This document shows, piece by piece, positions 4,653 through 11,437 of a stretch of 11,793 bases of DNA. The stretch spans positions 1 to 11,793 of the forward strand of contig JALSGY010000423.1 of the NCBI GenBank assembly GCA_026982515.1, in the 5' to 3' direction. This DNA comes from Paracoccaceae bacterium (GTDB lineage: Bacteria > Pseudomonadota > Alphaproteobacteria > Rhodobacterales > Rhodobacteraceae). How positions within the stretch are numbered: position 1 is the stretch's first letter; each line of letters begins with the position of its first letter. The translations under genes and the position numbers were made by a program. Under the pieces are notes generated by a model. The model was not told the DNA's origin. It saw only the letters and a list, made by a program, of their open reading frames with translations, and ran no database searches.

Positions 4653-5216
4653 TCACGAGTTGAAGGGCATGTTGAACTGCTTCAACAGCGCCTTTGCTTC
4701 CGCGTCCGTTTTCGCGGTGGTGCAGATGACGATATCCATCCCCCAGACTTCATCGACCTTGTCGAAGTCGATCTCGGGGAAAACGATGTGCTCCTTGAGG
4801 CCGAGCGCATAGTTGCCGCGACCGTCGAAACTCTTGCCCGAGACGCCACGGAAGTCGCGCACGCGCGGCAGGGCAATGGTGATCAGGCGGTCGAGAAACT
4901 CGTATGCCCGGTCGCCACGCAGGGTAACCTTGGCACCCAGCGGCATGTCCTCACGCACCCGGAAGCCCGCGATCGACTTCTTGGCGCGGGTGATCACCGC
5001 CTGCTGACCGGCAATCGCGGAGAGGTCCGCCTGGGCGGATTTGGCCTTCTTGGAGTCCTTCACCGCCTCGGCGCCGCAACCGATGTTGAGCACGATCTTG
5101 TCGAGCCGCGGGATCTGCATGTCGTTGCGGTAGGAGAATTCCTTCTTCAGCGCATCACGAATGCTGTCACGGTAGAGCGCCTTCAGGCGCGGGGTGTAGC
5201 TGGCGGCATCAAGCAT
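4653..5216 (-). CDS. rplE: 50S ribosomal protein L5
   Basis: L5 binds 5S rRNA and forms the bridge from the central protuberance to the 30S head and the P-site tRNA. The product has 187 residues (E. coli 179). It begins MLDAASYTPRLKALY and contains MQIPRLDKIVLNIGCGA (a typical L5 strand, about 35-51), then AKKSIAGFRVREDMPLGAKV, and ends with the DIVICTTAKTDAEAKALL segment and NMPF. ATG 5216 overlaps the end of rplX by 8 nt and has GGAGG 6 nt upstream inside rplX; the longer open frame upstream is rplX in another frame. Confidence 0.97.
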   Translation of the reverse strand: MLDAASYTPRLKALYRDSIRDALKKEFSYRNDMQIPRLDKIVLNIGCGAEAVKDSKKAKSAQADLSAIAGQQAVITRAKKSIAGFRVREDMPLGAKVTLRGDRAYEFLDRLITIALPRVRDFRGVSGKSFDGRGNYALGLKEHIVFPEIDFDKVDEVWGMDIVICTTAKTDAEAKALLKQFNMPFNS

Positions 5217-5520
5217 CGATCGCCTCCCCGGTGGTCTTGGCGTAGCGCACCTTCTTGCCGTCTTCGAAGCGGAAGCCGACGCGGGTGGGTTTGCCGTTGC
5301 TGTCAAGCAGCGCCAGGTTGGACAGATCGATCGGCATGGCCTGCGGGATGCGGCCACCCTGGGAGTTCTGCGACTGGCGCACGTGGCGGATGGCGATGTT
5401 GATGCCTTCGACGATGGCCTTGCCCTCTTTCGGCATCACGCGGGTGATCTCACCCTGGCGGCCCTTGTCCTTGCCGGCCAGAACGATCACCTTGTCGCCC
5501 TTCTTCAGTTTTGCGGCCAT
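5209..5520 (-). CDS. rplX: 50S ribosomal protein L24
   Basis: L24 starts assembly of the large subunit by binding the 5' end of 23S rRNA and sits near the tunnel exit. The product has 103 residues (E. coli 104). A KOW motif is visible at about residues 6-28 (KKGDKVIVLAGKDKGRQGEI), followed by EGINIAIRHVRQSQNSQGGR and a basic C-terminal half. ATG 5520 comes one base after the rplN stop, with GGAGGTG inside the end of rplN. Its own end overlaps rplE. Confidence 0.97.
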   Translation of the reverse strand: MAAKLKKGDKVIVLAGKDKGRQGEITRVMPKEGKAIVEGINIAIRHVRQSQNSQGGRIPQAMPIDLSNLALLDSNGKPTRVGFRFEDGKKVRYAKTTGEAIDA

Positions 5521-5521
5521 C

Positions 5522-5890
5522 TTACAGCACCTCCGGGGCGAGCGAGATGATCTTCATGAAGTTCTTGGCACGCAGCTCGCGCACCACCGGGCCGAAGATG
5601 CGGGTGCCGATCGGCTCGTTGTTGTTGTTGAGGATCACCGCGGCATTGCGATCGAAGCGGATCGCGGTGCCATCCTCGCGGCGCACCTCCTTGGCGGTGC
5701 GCACGACGACGGCCTTGCGCACGTCGCCCTTCTTCACGCGACCGCGCGGGATGGCTTCCTTCACCGACACCACGATGATGTCGCCCACCGAGGCATATCG
5801 GCGGTGGGAACCACCCAGAACCTTGATGCACTGAACCCGGCGCGCGCCGGAGTTGTCAGCAACATCCAGATTGGTCTGCATCTGGATCAT
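5522..5890 (-). CDS. rplN: 50S ribosomal protein L14
   Basis: L14 is a beta-barrel protein at the subunit interface that forms intersubunit bridges with 16S rRNA and is the target of the silencing factor RsfS. The product has 122 residues (E. coli 123). It begins MIQMQTNLDVADNSGARRVQ and carries the conserved VGDIIVVSVKEAIPRGRVKKG and the AVILNNNNEPIGTRIFGPV signature region. ATG 5890 follows GGGAG by 7 nt. In E. coli rplN is the first gene of the spc operon; here rpmC and rpsQ lie upstream in the same unit, with a 74-nt spacer. Confidence 0.97.
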   Translation of the reverse strand: MIQMQTNLDVADNSGARRVQCIKVLGGSHRRYASVGDIIVVSVKEAIPRGRVKKGDVRKAVVVRTAKEVRREDGTAIRFDRNAAVILNNNNEPIGTRIFGPVVRELRAKNFMKIISLAPEVL

Positions 5891-5964
5891 TTGGTTTCTC
5901 CCGACCTTTGGGGGGCATGTCCTGCCTTGTCCCCAGGGTTTCGATCAAACCGGACTGTTACCGC
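5891..5964 (-). other. rpsQ-rplN spacer with small hairpins
   Basis: This 74-nt spacer is long for the operon. In the transcript GGTTT-GATCG-AAACC (5951-5937) forms a 5-bp hairpin, and GGCA-GGACA-TGCC forms another beside the repeated word GGACA. No terminator and no convincing promoter is seen. The position equals the classical start of the spc operon, so it may be a relic or a regulatory site. Confidence 0.3.
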
Positions 5965-6195
5965 CTAGCCGGCAATAACTTCCCAGCGTTTCGTCTTCGA
6001 TTTCGGCGCACATTCCTGGATGCGGACCTGATCGCCGACCTTGAAAGCGTTGCGTTCATCATGCGCCCGGTATTTCTTGGTTTTCCGGACAGTCTTCTTC
6101 AGAACCGGATGCCTGAAGCGGCGCTCGACAAGAACGGTGACCGTCTGGTCATTGGCATCGCTGGTCACGGTGCCTTGCAGAATACGTTTGGGCAT
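5965..6195 (-). CDS. rpsQ: 30S ribosomal protein S17
   Basis: S17 is an OB-fold primary binder of the 16S rRNA 5' domain. The product has 76 residues (E. coli 84). It begins MPKRILQGTVTSDANDQTVT and contains VERRFRHPVLKKTVRKTKKY, the conserved loop region, then AHDERNAFKVGDQVRIQECAP and the end SKTKRWEVIAG. ATG 6195 lies 3 nt after the rpmC stop, with AGGGAG inside rpmC as the ribosome binding site. Confidence 0.97.
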   Translation of the reverse strand: MPKRILQGTVTSDANDQTVTVLVERRFRHPVLKKTVRKTKKYRAHDERNAFKVGDQVRIQECAPKSKTKRWEVIAG

Positions 6196-6198
6196 CCG

Positions 6199-6414
6199 TC
6201 ACGCTCCCTGATCTTCGGCGGCCGCCGCGGCGGCCTTTTCGTTCAGCACGGTCAGCACGCGAGCCACGTCACGGCGGACGGCACGCATGCGGGCGGTATT
6301 CTCAAGCGAGCCCGTGGCCTGCTGGAAACGCAGGTTGAAGGATTCCTTCTTGAGGTTGGCAAGCTCTTCCCGGAGCTGGTCCGGCGTCTTGTCACGCAAT
6401 TCCTGAGCGTTCAT
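6199..6414 (-). CDS. rpmC: 50S ribosomal protein L29
   Basis: L29 is a small helical-hairpin protein at the tunnel exit, next to L23, where chaperone and targeting factors dock. The product has 71 residues (E. coli 63). MNAQELRDKTPDQLREELAN and LKKESFNLRFQQATGSLENT are the two-helix signature, followed by RMRAVRRDVARVLTVLNEK and an Ala-rich acidic tail. ATG 6414 lies 10 nt after AAGGA; an out-of-frame ATG at 6421 opens a 9-codon reading frame overlapping the start. rpmC is the first gene of its unit, behind a candidate promoter and a terminator-like hairpin. Confidence 0.96.
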   Translation of the reverse strand: MNAQELRDKTPDQLREELANLKKESFNLRFQQATGSLENTARMRAVRRDVARVLTVLNEKAAAAAAEDQGA

Positions 6415-6489
6415 GGCTCATGCTTCCTTTCAACATCACCGGCGGGCCCCGATCTGGGTCACCCTGATTCCCGGTGGAGTTCGCGGTGA
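6415..6489 (-). promoter_or_regulatory. Leader of the rpmC unit
   Basis: About 75 nt separate the predicted transcription start near 6490 from the rpmC start codon. CACCGG (6476-6471 on the minus strand) and CCGGTG (6442-6437) could close a stem containing a small GGG/CCC hairpin; its 3' arm ends shortly before the AAGGAAG ribosome binding site. The alternative pair TCACCG/CGGTGA uses the same 3' arm. The fold is weak and its role is speculative. Confidence 0.3.
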
Positions 6490-6496
6490 AGGCTGC

Positions 6497-6525
6497 CGTA
6501 TAGGGAGGAATGACCGGGTTGGCAA
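6497..6525 (-). promoter_or_regulatory. Candidate promoter of the rpmC-rpmD unit
   Basis: On the minus strand TTGCCA (6525-6520, five of six -35 bases), a 17-nt spacer and TATACG (6502-6497) form a good sigma-70-like promoter. It stands between the rplP terminator and rpmC, where a new start is needed. The same -10 hexamer and spacing recur ahead of rplO. Confidence 0.65.
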
Positions 6526-6618
6526 GGGGGAAGTTGCCTGCAGGCGAAAGGCCCGCAAGGCTGAACGCCACCCCCGGCACCGCCTGGCACGGAGCGGCCA
6601 GCAAAGCCACCAGCGATG

Positions 6619-6650
6619 GGAAAAGGCGGCGCCCTGGCGCCGCCTTTTCC
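6619..6650 (-). terminator. Intrinsic terminator after rplP
   Basis: GGAAAAGGCGGCGCC (6619-6633) and GGCGCCGCCTTTTCC (6636-6650) are a perfect 15-bp inverted repeat separated by two bases, so in practice a 14-bp stem with a four-base loop. The A-run before and T-run after the GC core occur on both strands, so it could work in both directions. It lies 31 nt after the rplP stop and divides the S10-type genes from the spc-type genes. The stem occupies most of the 266-nt gap together with the rpmC promoter. Confidence 0.85.
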
Positions 6651-6680
6651 TTTCCCTGTCCGAAGCCGGCGCTTGCCGCC

Positions 6681-7094
6681 CTACCAGTCTTCGCGGACCA
6701 CGGTGCGGGTCTTGATCGGCAGCTTCATGGCCGCCAGGCGCAGTGCCTCGCGGGCAACGGTTTCGCTCACCCCGTCAATCTCGAACATGATCCGCCCGGG
6801 CTTGACCTTGGCCGCCCAGTAATCGACCGAGCCCTTGCCCTTGCCCATCCGCACCTCGGTGGGTTTGGAGGTCACCGGCGTGTCGGGGAAGATACGGATC
6901 CAGACCCGGCCCTGACGCTTCATGTGGCGGGTCATGGCCCGGCGTGCCGCCTCGATCTGGCGGGCGGTGATGCGCTCGGGCTGAATCGCCTTCAGGCCGT
7001 AGGTGCCGAAGGTCAGCTCGGTGCCGCCCTTGGCCTGGCCGTGAATGCGGCCCTTGTGCATCTTGCGGTATTTCGTGCGCTTCGGTTGCAGCAT
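6681..7094 (-). CDS. rplP: 50S ribosomal protein L16
   Basis: L16 completes 50S maturation and contacts A-site tRNA near the peptidyl transferase centre. The product has 137 residues (E. coli 136). It begins MLQPKRTKYRKMHKGRIHG and carries GTYGLKAIQPERITARQIEA, RRAMTRHMKRQGRVWIRIFPD and the RMGKGKGSVDYWAAKVKPGR signature. ATG 7094 follows AGGAGGAA at the rpsC stop. It is the last gene before the terminator at 6619-6650; in most bacteria rpmC would follow in the same transcript. Confidence 0.97.
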   Translation of the reverse strand: MLQPKRTKYRKMHKGRIHGQAKGGTELTFGTYGLKAIQPERITARQIEAARRAMTRHMKRQGRVWIRIFPDTPVTSKPTEVRMGKGKGSVDYWAAKVKPGRIMFEIDGVSETVAREALRLAAMKLPIKTRTVVREDW

Positions 7095-7106
7095 CTTGAG
7101 TTCCTC

Positions 7107-7814
7107 CTAGCGGCGGCCGCCGGCGCCACGCGGCGCGGGGCCTTCCTGGAGCTCCTGCAGGCGGCGGTCATGGGCCGAGGGATCGTGCTCCATGATGTCG
7201 CCCTTGTAGATCCAGACCTTGATGCCGATGATGCCGTAGGGCGTCCTGGCCTCGGCGGTGGCGTAGTCGATGTCGGCCCGCAGGGTGTGCAGCGGCACGC
7301 GGCCCTCGCGGTACCATTCGGTACGGGCGATCTCGGCCCCGCCCAGGCGGCCCGCCACGTTGACCCGGATACCCAGGGCGCCCATGCGCATGGAGTTCTG
7401 CACGGCCCGCTTCATTGCACGGCGGAAGCTGACCCGGCGCTCAAGCTGCTGGGCGATGCTTTCGGCCACCAGCTGGGCGTCGAGCTCGGGCTTGCGCACC
7501 TCGACGATGTTGAGGTGCAGCTCGCTGTCGGTCATGGCTGCCAGCTTGCGGCGCAGCACCTCGATATCGGCACCCTTCTTGCCGATGATGACACCGGGAC
7601 GGGCAGTGTGGATCGTCACCCGGCACTTCTTGTGCGGGCGCTCGATGATCACCCGGCTGACACCGGCCTGCTTGCACTCGTTGCGGATGAAATCGCGCAT
7701 CCGCAGATCTTCGAGAAGCAGGTTGCCGTAGTCCTTGGTGTCGGCATACCAGCGGCTGTCCCAGGTGCGGTTGACCTGAAGGCGCATGCCGATCGGATTG
7801 ACTTTCTGACCCAT
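7107..7814 (-). CDS. rpsC: 30S ribosomal protein S3
   Basis: S3 lies at the mRNA entry channel of the 30S head and contributes to mRNA unwinding. The product has 235 residues (E. coli 233). It begins MGQKVNPIGMRLQVNRTWDS. A type-2 KH domain spans about 39-107 with the GKKG loop at 78-81 (PGVIIGKKGADIE). The C-terminal domain contains RRAMKRAVQNSMRMGALGIR and PYGIIGIKVWIYKGDI. The tail GPAPRGAGGRR is basic and Gly-rich. The start codon shares its A with the rplV stop (TAATG), and GAGGAG lies 9 nt upstream, so coupling to rplV is expected. Confidence 0.97.
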   Translation of the reverse strand: MGQKVNPIGMRLQVNRTWDSRWYADTKDYGNLLLEDLRMRDFIRNECKQAGVSRVIIERPHKKCRVTIHTARPGVIIGKKGADIEVLRRKLAAMTDSELHLNIVEVRKPELDAQLVAESIAQQLERRVSFRRAMKRAVQNSMRMGALGIRVNVAGRLGGAEIARTEWYREGRVPLHTLRADIDYATAEARTPYGIIGIKVWIYKGDIMEHDPSAHDRRLQELQEGPAPRGAGGRR

Positions 7815-8194
7815 TAGGCTTGCTCCTCGACTTGACGCACCTTGATGGTGAGTTCCGAAAACGGCTTGATGATGCGGCCGAACCTGCCACGCGCCCGCGG
7901 GCGGCCGCGCTTCATGGTCAGGTTCTTGCCCACCCAGGCCTCGGCGACGATCAGCTCGTCCACGTCAAGCCCATGGTTGTTTTCGGCGTTGGCGATGGCC
8001 GACTGCAGGCATTTCTTGACGTCCTGCGCGATCCGCTTCTTCGAGAAGGTCAGATCGGTCAACGCCTTGTCCACCGGCTTGCCGCGGATCATGGCAGCGA
8101 CCAGGTTCAGTTTCTGCGGGCTGACGCGAAGCATGCGGGTTTTCGCCATTGCTTCGTTTTCTGCCACGCGGCGGGGGTTCTTTGCCTTGCCCAT
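7814..8194 (-). CDS. rplV: 50S ribosomal protein L22
   Basis: L22 binds several 23S rRNA domains; its long beta-hairpin lines the exit tunnel at the constriction with L4, where macrolides act. The product has 126 residues (E. coli 110), the excess being an N-terminal stretch (MGKAKNPRRVAENEAMAKTR) typical of alphaproteobacteria. The core is RVSPQKLNLVAAMIRGKPVD, then SAIANAENNHGLDVDELIV and the hairpin segment KRGRPRARGRFGRIIKPFSE. ATG 8194 lies 3 nt after the rpsS stop; a later in-frame ATG at codon 16 is a less likely start. Confidence 0.96.
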   Translation of the reverse strand: MGKAKNPRRVAENEAMAKTRMLRVSPQKLNLVAAMIRGKPVDKALTDLTFSKKRIAQDVKKCLQSAIANAENNHGLDVDELIVAEAWVGKNLTMKRGRPRARGRFGRIIKPFSELTIKVRQVEEQA

Positions 8195-8197
8195 GAC

Positions 8198-8476
8198 TTA
8201 CTTCCGCTTCGCTTTCTTGTCGGCGGCATGACCGTAATAGGTCCGCGTCGGCGCGTACTCGCCGAACTTCTGGCCGATCATGTCTTCCGTGACGTTGACA
8301 GGGATATGCTTGCGGCCGTTGTAGACGCCGAAGGTCAGACCCACGAACTGGGGCAGGATGGTCGAACGGCGCGACCAGATCTTGATGACTTCGTTGCGGC
8401 CGCTCTCGCGGGCTTTCTCGGCCTTCTTGAGGACATAGGAGTCGACAAAAGGCCCTTTCCAGACAGAACGTGCCAT
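8198..8476 (-). CDS. rpsS: 30S ribosomal protein S19
   Basis: S19 forms a complex with S13 in the 30S head, contacting the A-site tRNA and bridges to the 50S. The 92 residues equal the E. coli length. It starts MARSVWKGPFVDSYVLKK and contains IKIWSRRSTILPQFVGLTF, VYNGRKHIPVNVTEDMIGQK and FGEYAPTRTYYGH, a near-textbook S19. ATG 8476 lies 3 nt after the rplB stop. Confidence 0.97.
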   Translation of the reverse strand: MARSVWKGPFVDSYVLKKAEKARESGRNEVIKIWSRRSTILPQFVGLTFGVYNGRKHIPVNVTEDMIGQKFGEYAPTRTYYGHAADKKAKRK

Positions 8477-8479
8477 ATC

Positions 8480-9322
8480 TTAGCGGCCCTTCTTCCTGGC
8501 GTGCCGCGAGCGGATGATCAGCTTGCTGGACGCCTTGTTCTTGTTGCGGGTGCGTGCACCCTTCGTCGGCTTGCCCCAGGGCGTCACCGGATGGCGGCCG
8601 CCGGAGGTGCGGCCCTCGCCGCCGCCATGCGGGTGATCGACCGGGTTCATGACCACACCTCGTACGCTCGGGCGCTTGCCCAGATGGCGGTTGCGGCCGG
8701 CCTTGCCGAGGTTCTGGTTGCTGTTGTCGGGGTTGGAAACAGCGCCAACCGTGGCCATGCACTCCTGCCGGACCATGCGCAGCTCACCCGAGGACAGCCG
8801 GATCTGGGCATAGCCGCCATCACGGCCGACGAACTGGGCGTAGGTGCCGGCGGCACGTGCCAGCTGGCCGCCCTTGCCGGGCTTGAGCTCGATATTGTGC
8901 ACGATGGTGCCGATCGGCATCCCCGAGAACGGCATCGCGTTACCCGGCTTGATGTCGGCCTTGGCGGAGGCGATCACCGTATCGCCGACGGCCAGTCGCT
9001 GCGGCGCAAGGATGTAGGACTGTTCGCCGTCCTCGTATTTTACCAGCGCGATGAAGGCGGTGCGGTTGGGATCATATTCGATCCGCTCGACCGTGGCCGG
9101 AACATCGAACTTGCGGCGCTTGAAATCCACGATGCGATAGAGACGCTTCGCCCCGCCACCACGGCGGCGCATCGTGATCCGTCCGGTGTTGTTCCGGCCG
9201 CCCTTCTTGCTCAGCCCCTCTGTGAGAGACTTGACGGGACGGCCTTTCCAAAGCTCCGAACGGTCGATCAGCACCAGCCCGCGCTGGCCAGGCGTCGTCG
9301 GCTTGTACGACTTGAGTGCCAT
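8480..9322 (-). CDS. rplB: 50S ribosomal protein L2
   Basis: L2 is needed for subunit association, tRNA binding and peptidyl transferase activity. The product has 280 residues (E. coli 273). An OB-like RNA-binding domain covers about 60-130 and an SH3-like domain follows. The NPVDHPHGGGEGRTSGGRHP loop at about 226-245 carries the conserved histidine (E. coli His229 region). The basic tail is SKLIIRSRHARKKGR. ATG 9322 is preceded by GGAAGA with 8 nt spacing. That ribosome binding site lies inside the pairing region of a 102-nt structured spacer, unusual in an operon of near-overlapping genes. Confidence 0.97.
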   Translation of the reverse strand: MALKSYKPTTPGQRGLVLIDRSELWKGRPVKSLTEGLSKKGGRNNTGRITMRRRGGGAKRLYRIVDFKRRKFDVPATVERIEYDPNRTAFIALVKYEDGEQSYILAPQRLAVGDTVIASAKADIKPGNAMPFSGMPIGTIVHNIELKPGKGGQLARAAGTYAQFVGRDGGYAQIRLSSGELRMVRQECMATVGAVSNPDNSNQNLGKAGRNRHLGKRPSVRGVVMNPVDHPHGGGEGRTSGGRHPVTPWGKPTKGARTRNKNKASSKLIIRSRHARKKGR

Positions 9323-9330
9323 GCTTTCTG

Positions 9331-9410
9331 TCTTCCGTCTGCTTGGGTTCCCGAATCTCCGGGAACTGGTTGAAAAGATCCTCGGCCCCCGAGGGAGCCG
9401 AAGACGAAGA
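9331..9410 (-). promoter_or_regulatory. Three-way-junction leader ahead of rplB
   Basis: The rplW-rplB spacer can fold as a closed structure. In the transcript UCUUCGUCU (9410-9402) pairs with AGACGGAAGA (9340-9331) over 9 bp with one bulge. Inside are two perfect hairpins: CCUCGG/CCGAGG (9394-9389 with 9385-9380) and GUUCCCG/CGGGAAC (9366-9360 with 9353-9347). The closing stem contains the rplB Shine-Dalgarno (GGAAGA), so it could hide the site. No U-run marks it as a terminator. Function is inferred. Confidence 0.5.
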
Positions 9411-9424
9411 TTCGTGCCCCCTTA

Positions 9425-9721
9425 TCAGAGGCCGGTGGTCACGTCTATCGTGTTGCCCTCATCGAGGGTCACGTAGGCTTTCTTGACGTCGCGCCGCTTG
9501 CCCGGCTGGCCGCGGAAGCGTTTGGTCTTGCCCTTGGTGATGACCGTGTTGACGGCTTTCACCTTGACCCCGAACAGCGTTTCCACCGCTTCCTTGATCT
9601 GCGGCTTGTTCGCATCCATCGCCACCTCGAACACCACCGCGCCATGTTCTGATGCCATGGTGGCCTTTTCGGTGATGATCGGCTTGCGGATCACGTCGTA
9701 ATGTTCCGGCTTCGCGCTCAT
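9425..9721 (-). CDS. rplW: 50S ribosomal protein L23
   Basis: L23 sits at the tunnel exit and docks trigger factor and SRP. The product has 98 residues (E. coli 100). It begins MSAKPEHYDVIRKPIITEKA, the typical L23 entry strand, and contains KPQIKEAVETLFGVKVKAVN and TKRFRGQPGKRRDVKKAYVT. ATG 9721 overlaps the rplD stop by four bases (ATGA), with GGAGG 10 nt upstream inside rplD. A 103-nt spacer follows before rplB. Confidence 0.97.
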   Translation of the reverse strand: MSAKPEHYDVIRKPIITEKATMASEHGAVVFEVAMDANKPQIKEAVETLFGVKVKAVNTVITKGKTKRFRGQPGKRRDVKKAYVTLDEGNTIDVTTGL

Positions 9722-10338
9722 TTCAGACGAGCCTCCAGTGCTTCGACACCCGCCTTGGTGATCACCAGGGTGTCACGCTTGAGGATGTCATAGACATTGG
9801 CGCCGATCGACGGCAGCACGTCGACGCCTTCGAGATTGGCGGCGGCGCGGGCGAAGTTCTCGTTCACCTGCTCGCCGTCGATGACCAGAACGCGTTTCCA
9901 GCCCCGTTCCTTGACCGCGCGGGCCAGAACTGCCGTCTTCGGTTCCTTCAGTTCGGCAGCTTCCAGCACCACGAGGGCACCTTCGGCAGCCTTGGCCGAA
10001 AGCGCGTGCTTCAGGCCCAGCTTGCGGAACTTCTTGGGCAGGTCATGGGCGTGGCTGCGCGGAACCGGCCCCTTGTAGACACCGCCCTTGCGGAAGATCG
10101 GCGCGTTGCGATCACCGTGACGCGCGCCACCGGTGCCCTTCTGGCGGTAGATCTTCTTGCCCGAATAGCTGGTTTCGGAGCGGGTCTTGACCTTGTGGGT
10201 GCCCGCCTGGGCGCGGGCCCGCTGCCAGCGCACGACCCGGTGCAGGATGTCGGCGCGCGGCTCGAGCCCGAAGATCGCATCGTCAAGATCGATCGAGCCG
10301 GCCTTCTTGCCGTCCAGCTTGATTGCATCAGCTTTCAT
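9718..10338 (-). CDS. rplD: 50S ribosomal protein L4
   Basis: L4 reaches from the 50S surface to the tunnel wall; in E. coli it also represses its own operon through the S10 leader. The product has 206 residues (E. coli 201). The tunnel loop is visible at about 46-95: VKTRSETSYSGKKIYRQKGT, then GGARHGDRNAPIFRKGGVYKG. The C-terminal globular part ends VYDILKRDTLVITKAGVEAL. ATG 10338 overlaps the end of rplC by 11 nt, with GAAGGGGG upstream inside rplC. Whether it binds the hairpin between tuf and rpsJ here is unknown. Confidence 0.97.
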   Translation of the reverse strand: MKADAIKLDGKKAGSIDLDDAIFGLEPRADILHRVVRWQRARAQAGTHKVKTRSETSYSGKKIYRQKGTGGARHGDRNAPIFRKGGVYKGPVPRSHAHDLPKKFRKLGLKHALSAKAAEGALVVLEAAELKEPKTAVLARAVKERGWKRVLVIDGEQVNENFARAAANLEGVDVLPSIGANVYDILKRDTLVITKAGVEALEARLK

Positions 10339-11074
10339 TGCTCTCGCCCCCTTCGGCTGCGGCTTCTTCGGTGGCCTGGCTTTCCTCGGCGGCCTGCGCC
10401 GACTTGAGCGCGGCAGGCAGCGGAACGTTCTCGGGCAGCGGCTTCTTGACCGCGTCCTTGATCGTCACCCAGCCGCCGCGGGAGCCCGGCACCGCGCCCT
10501 TGACCATGATCAGGCCGCGTTCGACGTCGGTCTTGACCACCTGCAGGTTCTGGGTGGTGACGCGGGCGGCCCCCATGTGGCCGGCCATCTTCTTGCCCTT
10601 GAACACCCGGCCCGGATCCTGACACTGGCCGGTCGAGCCGTGCGAGCGGTGGCTGATCGACACGCCGTGGCTGGCCCTCAGGCCGCCGAAGTTGTGCCGC
10701 TTCATGGCCCCGGCGAAGCCCTTGCCGATCGAGGTGCCGGAAACGTCGACATACTGACCTTCGGCATAGTGGTTGGCGGTGATCTCCGCGCCCACCTCGA
10801 TCAGGTTTTCCGGATCCACCCGGAATTCCGCGATCTTGCGCTTGGGCGCCACCTTCGCCTTGGCGAAATGGCCGCGCATGGCCTTGGAGGTCCGCTTTGC
10901 CTTGGCCGCGCCCGCCCCCAGCTGAACGGCGGCGTAGCCGTCCTTCTCGGGGGTGCGCTGAGCCACGACCTGAAGCCCGTCGAGCTGAAGCACGGTAACG
11001 GGAATCTGCCGTCCGTCTTCCATGAACAGGCGGGTCATGCCCACCTTTCTTGCGATTACACCAGAGCGCAACAT
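10328..11074 (-). CDS. rplC: 50S ribosomal protein L3
   Basis: L3 is one of the first 50S assembly proteins and approaches the peptidyl transferase centre. The product has 248 residues (E. coli 209). It begins MLRSGVIARKVGMTRLFMED. The central loop holds ASHGVSISHRSHGSTGQCQD; the Gln at residue 150 corresponds to the Gln that PrmB methylates in E. coli. PGRVFKGKKMAGHMGAARVT follows. The extra length is a Glu/Ala-rich acidic tail from about residue 215, common in alphaproteobacterial L3. ATG 11074 follows AAGGAGG placed on the rpsJ stop. Confidence 0.97.
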   Translation of the reverse strand: MLRSGVIARKVGMTRLFMEDGRQIPVTVLQLDGLQVVAQRTPEKDGYAAVQLGAGAAKAKRTSKAMRGHFAKAKVAPKRKIAEFRVDPENLIEVGAEITANHYAEGQYVDVSGTSIGKGFAGAMKRHNFGGLRASHGVSISHRSHGSTGQCQDPGRVFKGKKMAGHMGAARVTTQNLQVVKTDVERGLIMVKGAVPGSRGGWVTIKDAVKKPLPENVPLPAALKSAQAAEESQATEEAAAEGGESNES

Positions 11075-11089
11075 GTCTGTCTGCCCTCC

Positions 11090-11404
11090 TTAAACCTTGA
11101 TCTCGACATCCACCCCGGCGGCCAGGTCGAGCTTCATCAGCGCGTCCACGGTCTGCGGAGTGGGGTCGACGATATCGAGAAGCCGCTTGTGGGTGCGGAT
11201 CTCGAACTGGTCGCGCGACTTCTTGTCGATGTGCGGACCGCGAAGAACCGTGAACTTCTCGATCTTGTTGGGCAGCGGGATGGGGCCACGCACGGTGGCG
11301 CCGGTCCGCTTGGCCGTGTTGACGATCTCCTGCGTGCTGGCATCCAGAACGCGGTAGTCGAAGGCCTTCAGCCGGATGCGAATGTTTTGGCTTTGGATTG
11401 CCAT
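11090..11404 (-). CDS. rpsJ: 30S ribosomal protein S10 (NusE)
   Basis: S10 belongs to the 30S head and doubles as NusE, which pairs with NusB in antitermination and links NusG to the ribosome. The product has 104 residues (E. coli 103). MAIQSQNIRIRLKAFDYRVL is the canonical start, followed by RTGATVRGPIPLPNKIEKFT, VLRGPHIDKKSRDQFEIRTH and KRLLDIVDPTPQTVDALMKL. ATG 11404 has AAAGG about 9 nt upstream; the frame remains open further upstream through the spacer without homology. It follows tuf after a 79-nt spacer with a strong hairpin. Confidence 0.97.
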   Translation of the reverse strand: MAIQSQNIRIRLKAFDYRVLDASTQEIVNTAKRTGATVRGPIPLPNKIEKFTVLRGPHIDKKSRDQFEIRTHKRLLDIVDPTPQTVDALMKLDLAAGVDVEIKV

Positions 11405-11437
11405 CTTGACTTGCCTTTCGCGGCTAGGAGTCGAGAG

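Noticed and set aside
5891..5964. Possible spc-type promoter in the rpsQ-rplN spacer, by analogy to E. coli
   Set aside because: No acceptable -35/-10 pair with 16-18 nt spacing was found on the minus strand, and a better promoter lies upstream of rpmC.
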